DNA of 27,080 nt from Gonium pectorale. Taxonomy: Eukaryota; Chlorophyta; Chlorophyceae; Chlamydomonadales; Volvocaceae. A model generated the notes under the pieces. That model ran no database searches. It saw only the letters and a list, made by a program, of their open reading frames with translations, and was not told the DNA's origin. The position numbers and the translations under genes are program-made. Positions 1-9,876 of the stretch are shown here, piece after piece; position 1 is the first letter of the stretch, and every line of letters begins with the position of its first letter. Location: contig LSYV01000005.1 of assembly GCA_001584585.1 (NCBI GenBank), forward strand, positions 1,582,841-1,609,920, written 5' to 3'.

Positions 1-153
1 AAGGGCGGCAGCGGAGGGGAGAGGAAGGGCGGCAGCGGTAATGGGGGGAGCGGCGCGGGTGCTGCCAAGGGGAAGGGGAAGGAGGAGCAGGGGAGTGGTG
101 CCGAAAAGGTCAAGGCCGGCAGCAAGGAGGGGTCCAAGAAACGTAAGAGGTAG
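1..153 (+). CDS. C-terminal end of a Lys/Gly/Ser-rich, probably nuclear protein (partial)
   Basis: Frame 1 is open from the first base to a TAG at 151-153 and encodes about 50 residues. They are almost only Gly, Ser, Lys, Glu and Ala, with two GGSG-type repeats (KGGSGGER, KGGSGNGG). The protein ends in a basic cluster, SKKRKR, directly before the stop. Such a cluster resembles a monopartite nuclear localisation signal, so a nuclear or nucleolar protein is inferred. No catalytic domain is visible because the rest of the gene lies upstream of the window. Low-complexity C-terminal tails of this kind are common in volvocine algal proteins. The reading could be chance in GC-rich DNA, but the lysine codons (AAG throughout, one AAA and one GAA) and the clean stop favour a real C-terminus. 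The family is not recognised. Confidence 0.55.
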   Translation, partial: KGGSGGERKGGSGNGGSGAGAAKGKGKEEQGSGAEKVKAGSKEGSKKRKR

Positions 154-3100
154 CTCGTAGCAGCAGCCAAAGCCGGGGGGGGGCAGAGGCGTGCGAAAGG
201 GCGAGGGCGCGAGGAGGAGGCGGGGCCCGGGCGTCGCTTGTGGGGGCTTGGGGGCGCGGGGCCGCCGTGAGGCGGGGCCAGGAGGCTGTTATGGTGTTTT
301 GTGCAGCGCTCGGATGCGTTAGGGGCGGCGACTTGAGTTCCTGTGGGTAGACCGCCGCTTGCAAGCACTTCCTTGGTGTCATGATTCGCGGGGGACCCAG
401 TTTTCCTTGCGTGTATCGTTTTCTTGAGGCGCTTGGGCTCATTCGGGCCCGTAGGCAGGTAGCTGTGGCAAGGGGGGTCAGTTGGGCGCGCACTCGGCTT
501 TGTTGCTGTTCGTGGTCATGTGCGGGGCCTTCAAAGGGCCCATGCCTAGGCATTACGCCGCATGTAGGGGCCGCAGTCGTGCTGTCCAGGCAGAGAGCCC
601 CAGGGGTCTAGACATCGCTGTGGACGGAGAGCGGAGGACATGAACGAGCGTTGTGGCAGGGCAGGCCAGCGCGGTGCGGGGGGTCGCCTGCGGCGCTCCG
701 CCGGTAGATTAGCTATGCGGCAACGGCACGAGCGACGGCACGCAGGCCCAGAGACAGGCGGTGGCAGACAGCAGCTGCAGGCGGGCGACTGTGGACGTGC
801 ATCGTGCGCTGGTTCTTTCAGTACCGGCGGCTGCTGATGCTGGTCGGCTCGGGCTCGGGCTTGTTTACAGGAGGCAATCAGCCAGACGGGCGCGTCAAGC
901 AGTCACCGTCACGCGACCACCTTGGTGGCGGACTGGGTGTACCGGCTAGGCGGCTGCTAGCGCTAGTCGGTAGTGGCACTGCCCCGCTCGTCCCGTAGGC
1001 GGATCCTGCTAGGGTTGGGCTGAGGTACCGGCCGTCCGGCTGCTGGGGTGCGTGGACGCAGCGGGTAAGCACAGTGGAGGGGCTGCGGGTTGGGTACGGA
1101 GGCACGGGAACGCGCAGCGAAGCATGTAGGGGCGGGTATGCGTCGGGGTTTCCACGCGGCGCGGCCGTGCCGGTCTTTGCGCGCGTTGTCGGGCGCGAAC
1201 CGGAATGCAGGTGGGAGGCCAGCGTGTGGCGTGAGCGGCTGTGTGCGGCACAGGGACACGGGGCCTATTGCATTAGCCTTGGGTTAGCCTCGAGTTGGGT
1301 TAAGTAAGGTCGCGCGAAGGGTGCAGGGCCCCAAACGGGAAGAGGAGGCGTCGGGCTGTGGTGGGGCGCTGCTTGCGGCTTCGTTTGCAACGTAGGTGTA
1401 GCGGGGTGTAGTGTCAGGGCGCAGAGTTTTGCTGGGCCGCGCACATAGCACACAGTTAAGGCGCGCGCAGTGTTACGCACTGTCCGGTTTGCGCACATTC
1501 GCTGCAACGACAGAGCGCGGGTAGAGGTTGTTGAGTGGGCGTCAGCGGTGATCACGCAGCGTTCTTTTCTGCTTTGGGCCGAGTCAACCACACGTGGCTG
1601 GCGCGGTGGTGACTTCCGGGGGCGTTCCTGGTTACGGCCGTGTGACGGTGTGGCTGCGTGTACGGCAGCGCAGGATCTCCTCTCCAGCCGTCCATTCATG
1701 GCCGGAAAGCCGCGACGCGGAGGGAGCCATGGGGTCTCTGCGGGGGCGCGCTGCGGCCCTGGCCCCGTGGCCCGTGCTCTGTGCGGAACCCCGGTCCTCG
1801 CTGGACAGCCGCTCTGCACCGGCTGACATGCGCGCAGGCCGCGGGCCACACCTGCCACTTAGATGTCCGCAGCGCCTGCAACCAGCGCAACTGCACGCCC
1901 CCAACCCCCAAAAAGGAAGCTGCCTGTTGCCGCAGGGGGGTGCTATGGGCCCATACCCGTGTGATGCGGTACAGTATGAATGTACGGTAGCTGCGGCGCC
2001 GCAGCGGGGTAGTGGGCGGGGCCCGGCCCGGCGCCAGGACCCCAGTTCGGGCGCTTTAGGGGCTGCGGCAGCGACGGCATGCCCCACCGCTCACCGGCTG
2101 GGTCGGTGCAAACGCAAAGCTTCGCTGTCGCTTTTCCTGCAAGACATGCACGGACATATCATGCATTATCTGTGAGTAACGCCAGTCCTGCCACCGTGGC
2201 AGTCTTGCCGCTGTGCCGTCAACACCCTGGCGCCAGAGGCAACGGGTTGAGGCCGCAATGGCGGATTGCGCTCCCTGGAAACGGCAGCCGCTCACGTCAA
2301 GATCAGAGGATGAGCGCCCGCGCCGTACCACACCATCGCCACATCAAAGGGTCCCAGACCCGGAATTCGTCATTTGTGACTACAGGTGTAGGCCAGACGC
2401 ACCCCACCGGCAGCACGTTTCAGCGACACCTTCAAGCCGCAGCCCTTGGCGCATTTGGCATCACCGTCCGTTCCTCTCTGTCCCTGTCATGTCTATTCCC
2501 AGCAAGCCATTCCGTGACGTCAGTGTTTTTCTTACGATCCCCACGGCAAACGCAGACTGCGCCCGAAGGCGGTTCCGCCACGCAGCCATATAGGACAGGA
2601 ATACCCGAACCCGTATGGCCGAACTCATATTACGGCATCTAACTGGCCGACTTACCACGCCACGTCGCTGGCGATGATTGGGCTGTTACGCGTTCCCCCG
2701 AGAAAAGCCAGAGGCGCAGGTTCGTCTTAGGCGAAATGTTCCCACCAACGCCTCCCGGTAGCCCATCGCATTCCGGGCCACGTTCCACTTGGGGATGTGG
2801 GACTGACTGCCTTGGCGCAAATACTTGGGCCGTCTGTCTGGCCTCCACAGGCCACCACGCAACAGGCACCCCGACCAGTAGATTGCGTGTTGTACTGTTG
2901 CACGGTCGGCCACCGAGCCCCACACAACCACGCCACACTGTAAAGCTCACCAGCCGCCCACCCCACGACGTCACGCCGCACTCCAGCTGGCATGCACCCG
3001 GGCGTGCATGTCGCACGCATTCATAATGTAAGGATAAAATGTATACCGGCGTGACAGTTCACCTTCCAAGAGCTGTCTCCACAGCAAGCCCCACCTGCAA

Positions 3101-3229
3101 AGCAGCGCGCGCTGCTCCCACATCCTGCTGCCCGGGGTTCCCTGACATCACACATTGTGCTTGTGCTCACCAAGCAAATCCTGCCAAAACTGGATGCACA
3201 CCCCCCAAGGGATTCGGAATGCGCCGCAC
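154..3229. other. Intergenic region / 3' flanks of two convergent genes, no convincing gene
   Basis: This stretch lies between the stop of the upstream + gene and the stop of COQ10 on the minus strand, so it should hold both 3' untranslated regions. Open frames up to 197 codons occur (for example minus 1265-1858), but they are Arg/Pro/Ala-rich, overlap one another in other frames, and show no domain. GC is high to about 2100 and then falls. No algal TGTAA polyadenylation signal is found close behind either stop: the first + copy is at 2939-2943, and a minus-strand copy is at 865-869. Three diverged repeats at 820-1050 are listed separately. Confidence 0.6.
820..1050. repeat. Three diverged copies of a GTACCGGC...GGCTGCT repeat
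   Basis: GTACCGGC followed within a few bases by GGCTGCT occurs near 821, 939 and 1024. The first two copies also share a GCT-GTCGG segment after it. Spacing is about 118 and 85 bp. The copies are too diverged to call a clean tandem array, and no function is suggested. Confidence 0.3.
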
Positions 3230-5295
3230 TCACCGCCCGGGCGAAGGGCCCTTGGGCGCCGCTTCCCCCGCTGCCGGCGGCAGCGCCTGCGGGCCGGTCG
3301 CGTCATGCGCCGCCGCTGTCCCTGCCCCCGGTGCCCCTGCCGCCGGAGAGGGCGAGGGCGGCGTACACCGGACCCGCCCTATGCCCTGTGCCTGCCCCTG
3401 GTGGGCCGGCTGCGCCTGTGCCTGCCCCTGCCCCTGCACCTGGCCGGCCGGAGACTGCCGGACCTGGCCAGTCCCTTGCCCCTGTGCGTGGTGGCTGCCG
3501 CACCGCCCAGGGGCTGCCCCCGCAGCTGTCCCGGCGTGCCCCTTGGCCGCCCCCGCCCCCGCCGCCGACCGTGCCGCCGCGCCCGCCGGCGGCACGGACA
3601 GCAGCGAGGACGGCCCGTAGAGCGCCGCGCAGCGGCCCTCGAACGCGCCGCTCATCTGCTTGACCACCTCACTGAAGAAGAGGTCCGCCAGGTAGCCGTG
3701 GAGCTGCGAGCGGAATGCGAAATCGACGGAGAAGGACAGCCAGCAGGAGCGCGGCGTGGGCCCCGGCTCCATGGTCCAGGTGGAGTCGAGGTGGTCGAAC
3801 AGGCTGCTGTCGGCGACGCGTGAGCGGACCGAGTGCGGCGGCGAGAGGAAGACCTGGCTGGTGTACCTGCCGAGGGGCGGGGGGTGGGAGGGTTGGGGGT
3901 GCCGGTGAGATGATGCCAAAGAGCGGGGCTGAGCGCGCCGGCAAGGTGGCGGCGGCAGCAGTTGCCAGGAGGCGCAAGGAAAAGTTTGTGAATGACGCAT
4001 GTCTTGGCGTGGCGTGAGCGGTGCGGGGGGAGCTGAGGAGGTACATTATGTGGGGCGACGGTGCGAGCGGACCGGGACAGGCACCTGGGCTGCAGCCGAC
4101 CGGTACTCAGCCTCCTGGACCCAGCCCCCAGTTGCCTACAGCCGCGCCATGACCGCCACAAGCTCGTCTGCCCTCACTGCGTGTTCGGCATCACGCGCAA
4201 TGATCCGTTTCCCACCCTCACCCCTCTCACGTGCCCCCCCCACACCGCCACACGCCGCACCCACCTCTCGACGAGCACCTGGAAGCCCACCTCCAGCTCC
4301 GCCTCCATGTAGTTGTTGGCGGGCGGCTTAATGACGGTGGACCGCTGGCACCAGGGCACGAACTTGTGGTAGTCCTCCACGCGGGAGACCACCGTGTAGA
4401 GCTGCTGCGGGGTCCAGCTGCGATGGGGGGGGGCGGGGCGGGGAGCAAAGAGGTGGCGGGATGCGGGAGCGGCGAGCGGGTCATAGAGTTGGGGAAACGG
4501 GTCGTTAAGGTGTTGCATGAGGAGAAAGAATAGCTTGTGAAGGGATGGGGTTGGGATTTTAGGTACCCGGTCCGTGGACATGGCTGCGCGATAATGCGGA
4601 GGGGTAGGGAGGGAGTGCTTGCCTGGGGTGCATGCCGCCGGGTTTCCGCCGGGTTGGGGGTTTTGACAGGGGGCATGGGAGGATTCCGGCTACGGAGCAG
4701 GCCGGGCAGCTACAAGGCATAGTGCGGACAGGGGCGGGCTGATGGCTTAGCCTGGCGCACGGCCAAGCATCGAAGAGAGGAGGTCTTGGGTCGTTTAGAC
4801 TGGCGGTGCGGCGGCATAGTGGGGTTGACATAGTGGGAGAGCACCGAGAGACGGGAGGCGTTGGGACGCGCATGCGTCAAGGAATCCAACGGGATGCGTG
4901 CGTTGCTTATGCATCGGGGGACATGGAGCCCTCGGAGCCCTGGAGCCGCGTGCGTGCGGGAGAGGGAGGGTCCGTGTGGTTGCAAGAACCGTCCCACGAG
5001 GTCGGAACCCGAGCGCTTACCCGACTAAGCGTCGCTGCTTAAAGACTTTCGCTGGCATGGCTGTCCCCAATGTAAAGAAGCCGCGCGACGACGTTGATGC
5101 CTGCGAATGCGACAGGTCGCGCGCATCCGCGAGAAGCTTCCCTGGCTGTCTCAAGGCATCCGAGACTGTACAGAGGTCCGCAACGCTGGTTTGCAGCAGC
5201 ATTGCTGCAGCGGCGGCGGTTTGTCGACAGTCAGCGGAACGAAGCGCGCAGCGAGTGAGGCCGATTGCGGCTGCAAGGCCCCTTCGAGTCGTCAT
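3230..5295 (-). CDS. COQ10: Coenzyme Q-binding protein COQ10 (mitochondrial START/polyketide cyclase fold)
   Basis: COQ10 binds ubiquinone in the inner mitochondrial membrane and is needed for efficient respiration and CoQ biosynthesis. Three exons are read on the minus strand: 5295-5021, 4417-4265 and 3866-3230. The introns (5020-4418 and 4264-3867) have GTAAGC/CAG and GTGGGT/CAG borders, and both are phase 2. Joined, they give family hallmarks: KVFKQRRLV at about residues 83-91, then WTPQQLYTVVSRVEDYHKFV, PWCQRSTVI, ELEVGF and VERYTSQV, then LFDHLDSTW, VDFAFRS and FFSEVVKQMSGAFE ending near residue 222. The first 70 residues are Arg/Ala/Ser-rich, fitting a mitochondrial transit peptide. The ATG at 5295 was chosen; an in-frame ATG at 5388 would add 31 residues. 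Predicted length is about 354 aa, against the usual 200-250, because of a Gln/Gly/Ala-rich C-terminal tail. A strong donor, GTGAGTGC (3233-3226), overlaps the stop, so a further 3' exon is possible. Confidence 0.9.
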
Positions 5296-5617
5296 AGTCA
5301 ATTTCAACGAAAGCCAGCGCCTAGAACCGCGAAAAGCAAATCTATGACGTGGGCGCAGTAGTATGTTGCCGCGTGTAGGAGGTAGCACTGATTTGCCGCA
5401 GATTACATGTATGCTCTTTTGATTAGGTTGCTACAACACGATGAAATGGCCAACGTCGCGCAAAACGGTACGGGGAACATGAGCGCTTTCCCTTCTCGCT
5501 GAATGGAACCGTATGCAATTGTCATTACTGTAGTTGCACAATATTTCCTTGATTGTTGCATTGTAACTTTCGGCGGCTGCTGACTTTCGCGACCCTAGCC
5601 GGCACGCGCTCGCTCGC
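5296..5617. promoter_or_regulatory. Shared head-to-head promoter region of COQ10 and the PHD-GNAT gene
   Basis: The predicted starts of the minus-strand COQ10 gene (5295) and the plus-strand PHD-GNAT gene (5618) are only 322 bp apart. The core, about 5380-5580, is clearly more AT-rich than the surroundings (for example ATATTTCCTTGATTGTTGC near 5542). No unambiguous TATA box or named element can be assigned, so this is a positional inference. Both 5' untranslated regions must also lie here. Confidence 0.45.
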
Positions 5618-8600
5618 GTGGCCATGTGGCATGGTAGAAGGAGAACATATACGACCGCAAAGGCGCCGGTAGATTGGCCCGCAGCCTGCGATGGTCAGTT
5701 GCCGACAGCCGGAGCGCCCGCCGCATGCCCTGTCATCAGCCTTCCCTCCCTGCTGCCCCCACCCCCGCTTGCAGCGTCAGAGCCTGGAACCTCGGGCAGA
5801 GATCTCCTTTCCCCTGGCGGCATCGACCCCCACACCAGGACTCGCGCACAGCAAGAGGCGTGGACTTGGGCGCTGGGACAGCCGGCAGCGGGCTGCCATG
5901 CGGGCCGCAAAAGCACGACGGCAGCAGCGCTGCTGGCAGCAGTGACCTCCACAGCGTGGGACATTTGGGCCAGCTCCTTGGGCTGCTGGGAAGCGGAGCC
6001 GTCGGCGGGTGGTCGCAGCCGCCGGCCGCTGCTCCTGGCCAGCCTGACGACCTCATCTCTTACCGCGTCCAATGGCGCATTCGGCGACGGCAGCGGCAGC
6101 AGCGGCGGCGTCGGCGGCGGCGTAGGGCAAGCCAGCCGCGCTGGCGGCGGCACGTTTGGCGGCGCCGTCAGCCGCACTGACGCGGGCCAGGGTCCCACCG
6201 GCGCTGCCGCTGCCACGGCCCCCACCGCTGCCGGCGCCGCCACACGCGGCTTCCACTTGCCGCAGTGAGTCGGCCTTCCCGTCCGGAGGCGCTGGACCTG
6301 CCGCCGGCTCTCGATGCCACCCGCCCCTGCCGTCCCTCGCGCCCCTCGCTGCCATCGCGCCACCTTATCAACGACCCGAGCATGTTGCGGCTCGATTCGG
6401 CTCCGACCGTTGTCGTGATTGCCATGTTGCAATGAGCGCGCTAAGAGGAACCCGCGGGACCTGCTTTCCCTAGCCACCGGACCCCCTTGGGCCCCTCCGG
6501 GGGCCCCTGACTCCGGCCACTCTCACCCACCGCTCCCGACTCCTGACCCCGGCCAGCCTCAACCGCCGCCCCCCGACCCCTGACTCCGGCCACCCTAACC
6601 CGCCGCCTCGCGCCCCCGCCTACAGGCTGAGCATCATGCGCCTGCCCGTGACTCCCTCCTTCGCGGAGGACCAGGACCTGGCGCAAGAGCTGCTCGACTA
6701 CCACACCGCCAAGCACGGGGTGGGGCTGGCTTGTCGCGTAACTAGGTCTACGCCGCCTCTTCTCTCGAGGAAGGGGCTTTCAGTTCCCCCGACGGGCCGC
6801 CCGCCGGGGAACGCAGCAGCGTGCCTTGAGTACGTACCCGGAAGTCCCCGAGGCCCTGGGCGTTCGGCTATCCGCCTGCCAATGCCCCTCCGCCGCCTCC
6901 GCCGTTACCCCCTGCTACTGCAGGGCTACCCTCGGCCATGTCCCCGCTGCAAGTCGGCCGACTTTATGGTCAGCGGCGAGGAGGGCCCGTCCGGATCCGC
7001 TGCTGGATCCGCCTCCCAAGTCGGTGGCGGATCCACCCCCGGACCCGCGGGGGATCCGGGCGCCGTGTCCTGGCCCAGCCGGCCGCTGGTGTGCGAGACG
7101 TGCGGCTCCTGGGTGCACCTGCGCTGCGCGGGGGTGGGCCTGGCGGAGCAGGTGCCGCCACGACCCTGGTTCCACTGCAGGGCTTGCAGGCGAGCGCGGG
7201 GCGGGGGGGAGGCGGAGTGGGGCGTGGGGCGGGGCGGGGCGAGGGGCGCATGGTGGTGCGGGGCGGGGCAGAGGCTGAGTATGCCGCGGTGCCGATGCGG
7301 GGCTGAGCGGCGTCCGGCCGCGTCCGGGCATGGAGGCATGCGGCCGCGCGTCACAAGGGGCTCTGAGTCGTCGTGGGAAGGGGTGCGACCGCAGCGGAGC
7401 TTCCAGCAACATACAGGCGGAGCCGGGGGTCATCGAACGCCTGGACGTGGACTGACCTGTGACCAGCACCACCCAGCATCCAGCATGACGCGTATCGTTG
7501 GGCAAATTGCGAATCAAGCGTGTCACCCCACCGCCCACCGGGGCTGTGGGTGAAACCCCACCGCAGGGACACGTACCTGCGGTTAGAGGTGGCGGCACAG
7601 CGCAACCCGCACCCCTCCGTCGCATCGCCCGCGCACCGGCTCTACCTGCTCACGCCGGCAGACCATGCAGCTGCCGCGGCGGCGGCGGCAGGTCGTCGGG
7701 CCGGCCGCCGCGAGGCTGGAGGCGGCGTTGACGGCCTCGACGCGGTGGCCGCGGGGCCGGCGGGGATGCCGGGCGGCCGCGGGCCGGCGGGGCGGTGGTG
7801 CCGCTGCTCGCGCAGGGATTCAACCGGGACGCGATCCTGGGCTTCATGCAGGTGCGGGCCCGGCCGCACAACGGCGCCCCGCCTGCGCCACTTCCATCTG
7901 CTGCGCACCCACGCCGTGTATTTCTCGTCCTTCCACTCTCCTTATACTCGCGCTGACACCACACACACGCGCAAGCGCGTGTAGCTACGGATGCACGGTG
8001 CTGCACGATTACACCCGCCCGCTGTTCGCCCGCCCGGACCCATGCTGCCCTCCCTCCGTGGATTCCCCCCCCCTCCCCCGCCGCCGCCAGCCCGCCCGTG
8101 AGTACGACGGCGGCAAGTACAGCGCCGTACTGTGTCACGGCAGCCAGCCCGTGGCGGCCGCCACCTTCAACTGCTGGGGCACCGACGCGCAGCTGTGCCT
8201 GCTGGCGACCGCGGTGCAGCACCGGCTCAAGGGGCACGCGGCGGCGCTGGTGACGGACCTCGAAGTGAGGAACCCCCCCAGCAAGGCTCACAATCCACCA
8301 CTCATATAGACACCCACGTCCTCTTATCACTGACAATAAAGGGAGTTGAAGGGGCTGCATACTGCCGCTGTTTCTAAGGGCGCCTGGCATGTTTGTGGTC
8401 GCGTCCCGCCGCGCCCACCAGGCCCTTGCTTGCGTACGCACCTCACGCCCCCAGGCCCCCACCCCGCCTCCGCCCCCCGGCCTGCCGGCCTCTCGTGAAC
8501 GCCGATGCCGCATCGCACCCCACCCGCAGACTGCGCTGGCGGGCCTGGGGGTGCGGCGGCTGCTGGTGCAGGCCCGCGGACCCGCGCTGCCGCTGTGGAC

Positions 8601-8709
8601 CGACCGCTTCGGCTACCGGCTCCTCACGCCCGAGGAGGCGGAGGCGGCGCACCGGGCGCTGCCCGTGTCGTACTATGACTGCGCACTGCTGGCCAAGGAG
8701 CTGGTGTAG
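5618..8709 (+). CDS. PHD-finger / GNAT acetyltransferase protein (IDM1-like)
   Basis: The protein is a likely chromatin reader/writer: a PHD zinc finger plus a GNAT acetyl-CoA transferase fold, as in plant IDM1-type histone acetyltransferases. The model has six exons: 5618-6264, 6626-6719, 6924-7189, 7567-7851, 7985-8264 and 8530-8709, about 583 aa, stop TAG. PHD ligands follow C4HC3: CPRC (253, 256), CETC (304, 307), H312, C315 and CRAC (332, 335), with an unusual 47-residue Gly/Ser/Pro insert between the first two pairs. The GNAT part shows EYDGGKYSAVLCHG, the acetyl-CoA loop RLKGHAAAL, then RRLLVQARGPALPLWTDRFGY and the C-terminal strand SYYDCALLAKELV. Intron 3 (7190-7566) starts with GC. 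Exon 4 is doubtful: the phase-consistent frame is less protein-like near 7792-7851 than a neighbouring frame (PLLAQGFNRDAILGFMQ). The Ala/Gly-rich N-terminus and its start are uncertain. The specific substrate is unknown. Confidence 0.78.
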
Positions 8710-9657
8710 AGCATGCATGTGTGGGGGGGGAGGGGCTGCCTCACCGTGGGTGCCGAGGTGGCGGGCTGGCGGCAAGCGTTGGCGGTTTTGCAGGCGGTTA
8801 GGACCGTTGGGGGTTAGCTCGGCAGCTGTGTGCTTGGGCAGGTGTTGGGAGGGGAGGAGGTACACGACAACACGACGAGGACGCAGGCGGGCTTGCAGGG
8901 GCGCAACCAAAGCGCCAGCTGCGGCCGCTGGCACGACGGGTCAACTTTGTTGGCACGCAGGGTCCAGTGTGGCAGAGCACGGGGTCGTTTTGCATAGCGC
9001 GAACCCCAGCCCAAGGGGCACCCTGACCAGGAGCCTCCCCTGCCGCTGCCCGACCGCGAAAGGGCAGACGATACTCTTGGGATCGGGGGCAGGGTGTATG
9101 TGCCAGGGTGTATGAGCCGCTAAGCTCCAGCTGCAGTGAAAGGTACCTGGCCGTTGCGATGTGCTGCTGAGAACGGCGTGCTCCATCACCTGGTGAGACA
9201 GGCAAGGTGTGCAACAGTGTTTTTGTGCAGGCGTGCTCACAAGATGGAGCTGGCGGCTGAATACCGTACTGGTCCTAACCGTGCGCATCATGGCCACACA
9301 ATGTCCTTGCCGTACATTCACCGTACACTCAGATGCTGAGGGTTATTCCAGATAATTGCCACTACCATGCTTTTTAGTCTGTGAACAGGCTACAGCAGGT
9401 GGAAAGGCGAGGAAGGGCGCAGACATCAGGAGGAACAGGTAGTCCTCGCAACCTCCAGACCATCCTCCCCATACCCTGCCTTAACTACAGTGCACCACAG
9501 CAGCCAAGACCAAACATTGACGGCACATACACCAAGAGAAGGAGCCCTGCACCTAGAGACCACAAAACAGGAAGGTGAGACCACGAAAACAAAGGAGAAG
9601 AGGAGACGAACGCTTGGCCGGTACCCTTGTCACTTACGGTTTGTCGCTTTCAGTGGA
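8710..9657. other. Intergenic region behind the PHD-GNAT gene
   Basis: This contains the 3' untranslated region of the PHD-GNAT gene and then sequence of lower GC. Short open frames on both strands overlap each other and show no domain or plausible exon borders. No TGTAA signal was found in this stretch, so the transcript end cannot be placed. Nothing else is recognised. Confidence 0.5.
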
Positions 9658-9724
9658 GCGGTTTGCAGGGGGAGGTGGGGTTCGGGTTTTTCCCTGAACC
9701 CCACCCGCACGCCCTGCAAACCGC
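9658..9724. repeat. Nested inverted repeat (long hairpin)
   Basis: GCGGTTTGCAGGG (9658-9670) is the exact reverse complement of 9712-9724. Inside it, GTGGGGTTC (9675-9683) is the exact reverse complement of 9696-9704, and GGG (9684-9686) can pair with CCC (9692-9694) around a TTTTT loop. The result is a 67-nt hairpin with two stems of 13 and 9-12 bp separated by a small internal loop. It could be a small-RNA precursor, a MITE remnant or a transcribed regulatory hairpin; the sequence does not decide between these. Confidence 0.7.
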
Positions 9725-9876
9725 CGAAATAATCCACAAACGGGACCGGCCCCAACAGGGGAACAGCACCGCAACGCGCCAGAAAACGCAGCCCCGTTAA
9801 CCCCCACACACACCACCACCATCAGCACCAAAATCACCATGCGTGCACCCCGATCCCCGAAGCCCAACCAACAAGC

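Noticed and set aside
1265..1858. 197-codon open frame on the minus strand
   Set aside because: Arg/Pro/Ala/Ser-rich, overlapped by several equally long frames on the other strand, and no domain or splice context. It looks like GC-rich chance.
2939..2943. TGTAA as polyadenylation signal of the upstream gene
   Set aside because: It lies about 2.8 kb behind the stop at 153, too far for a usual algal 3' untranslated region.
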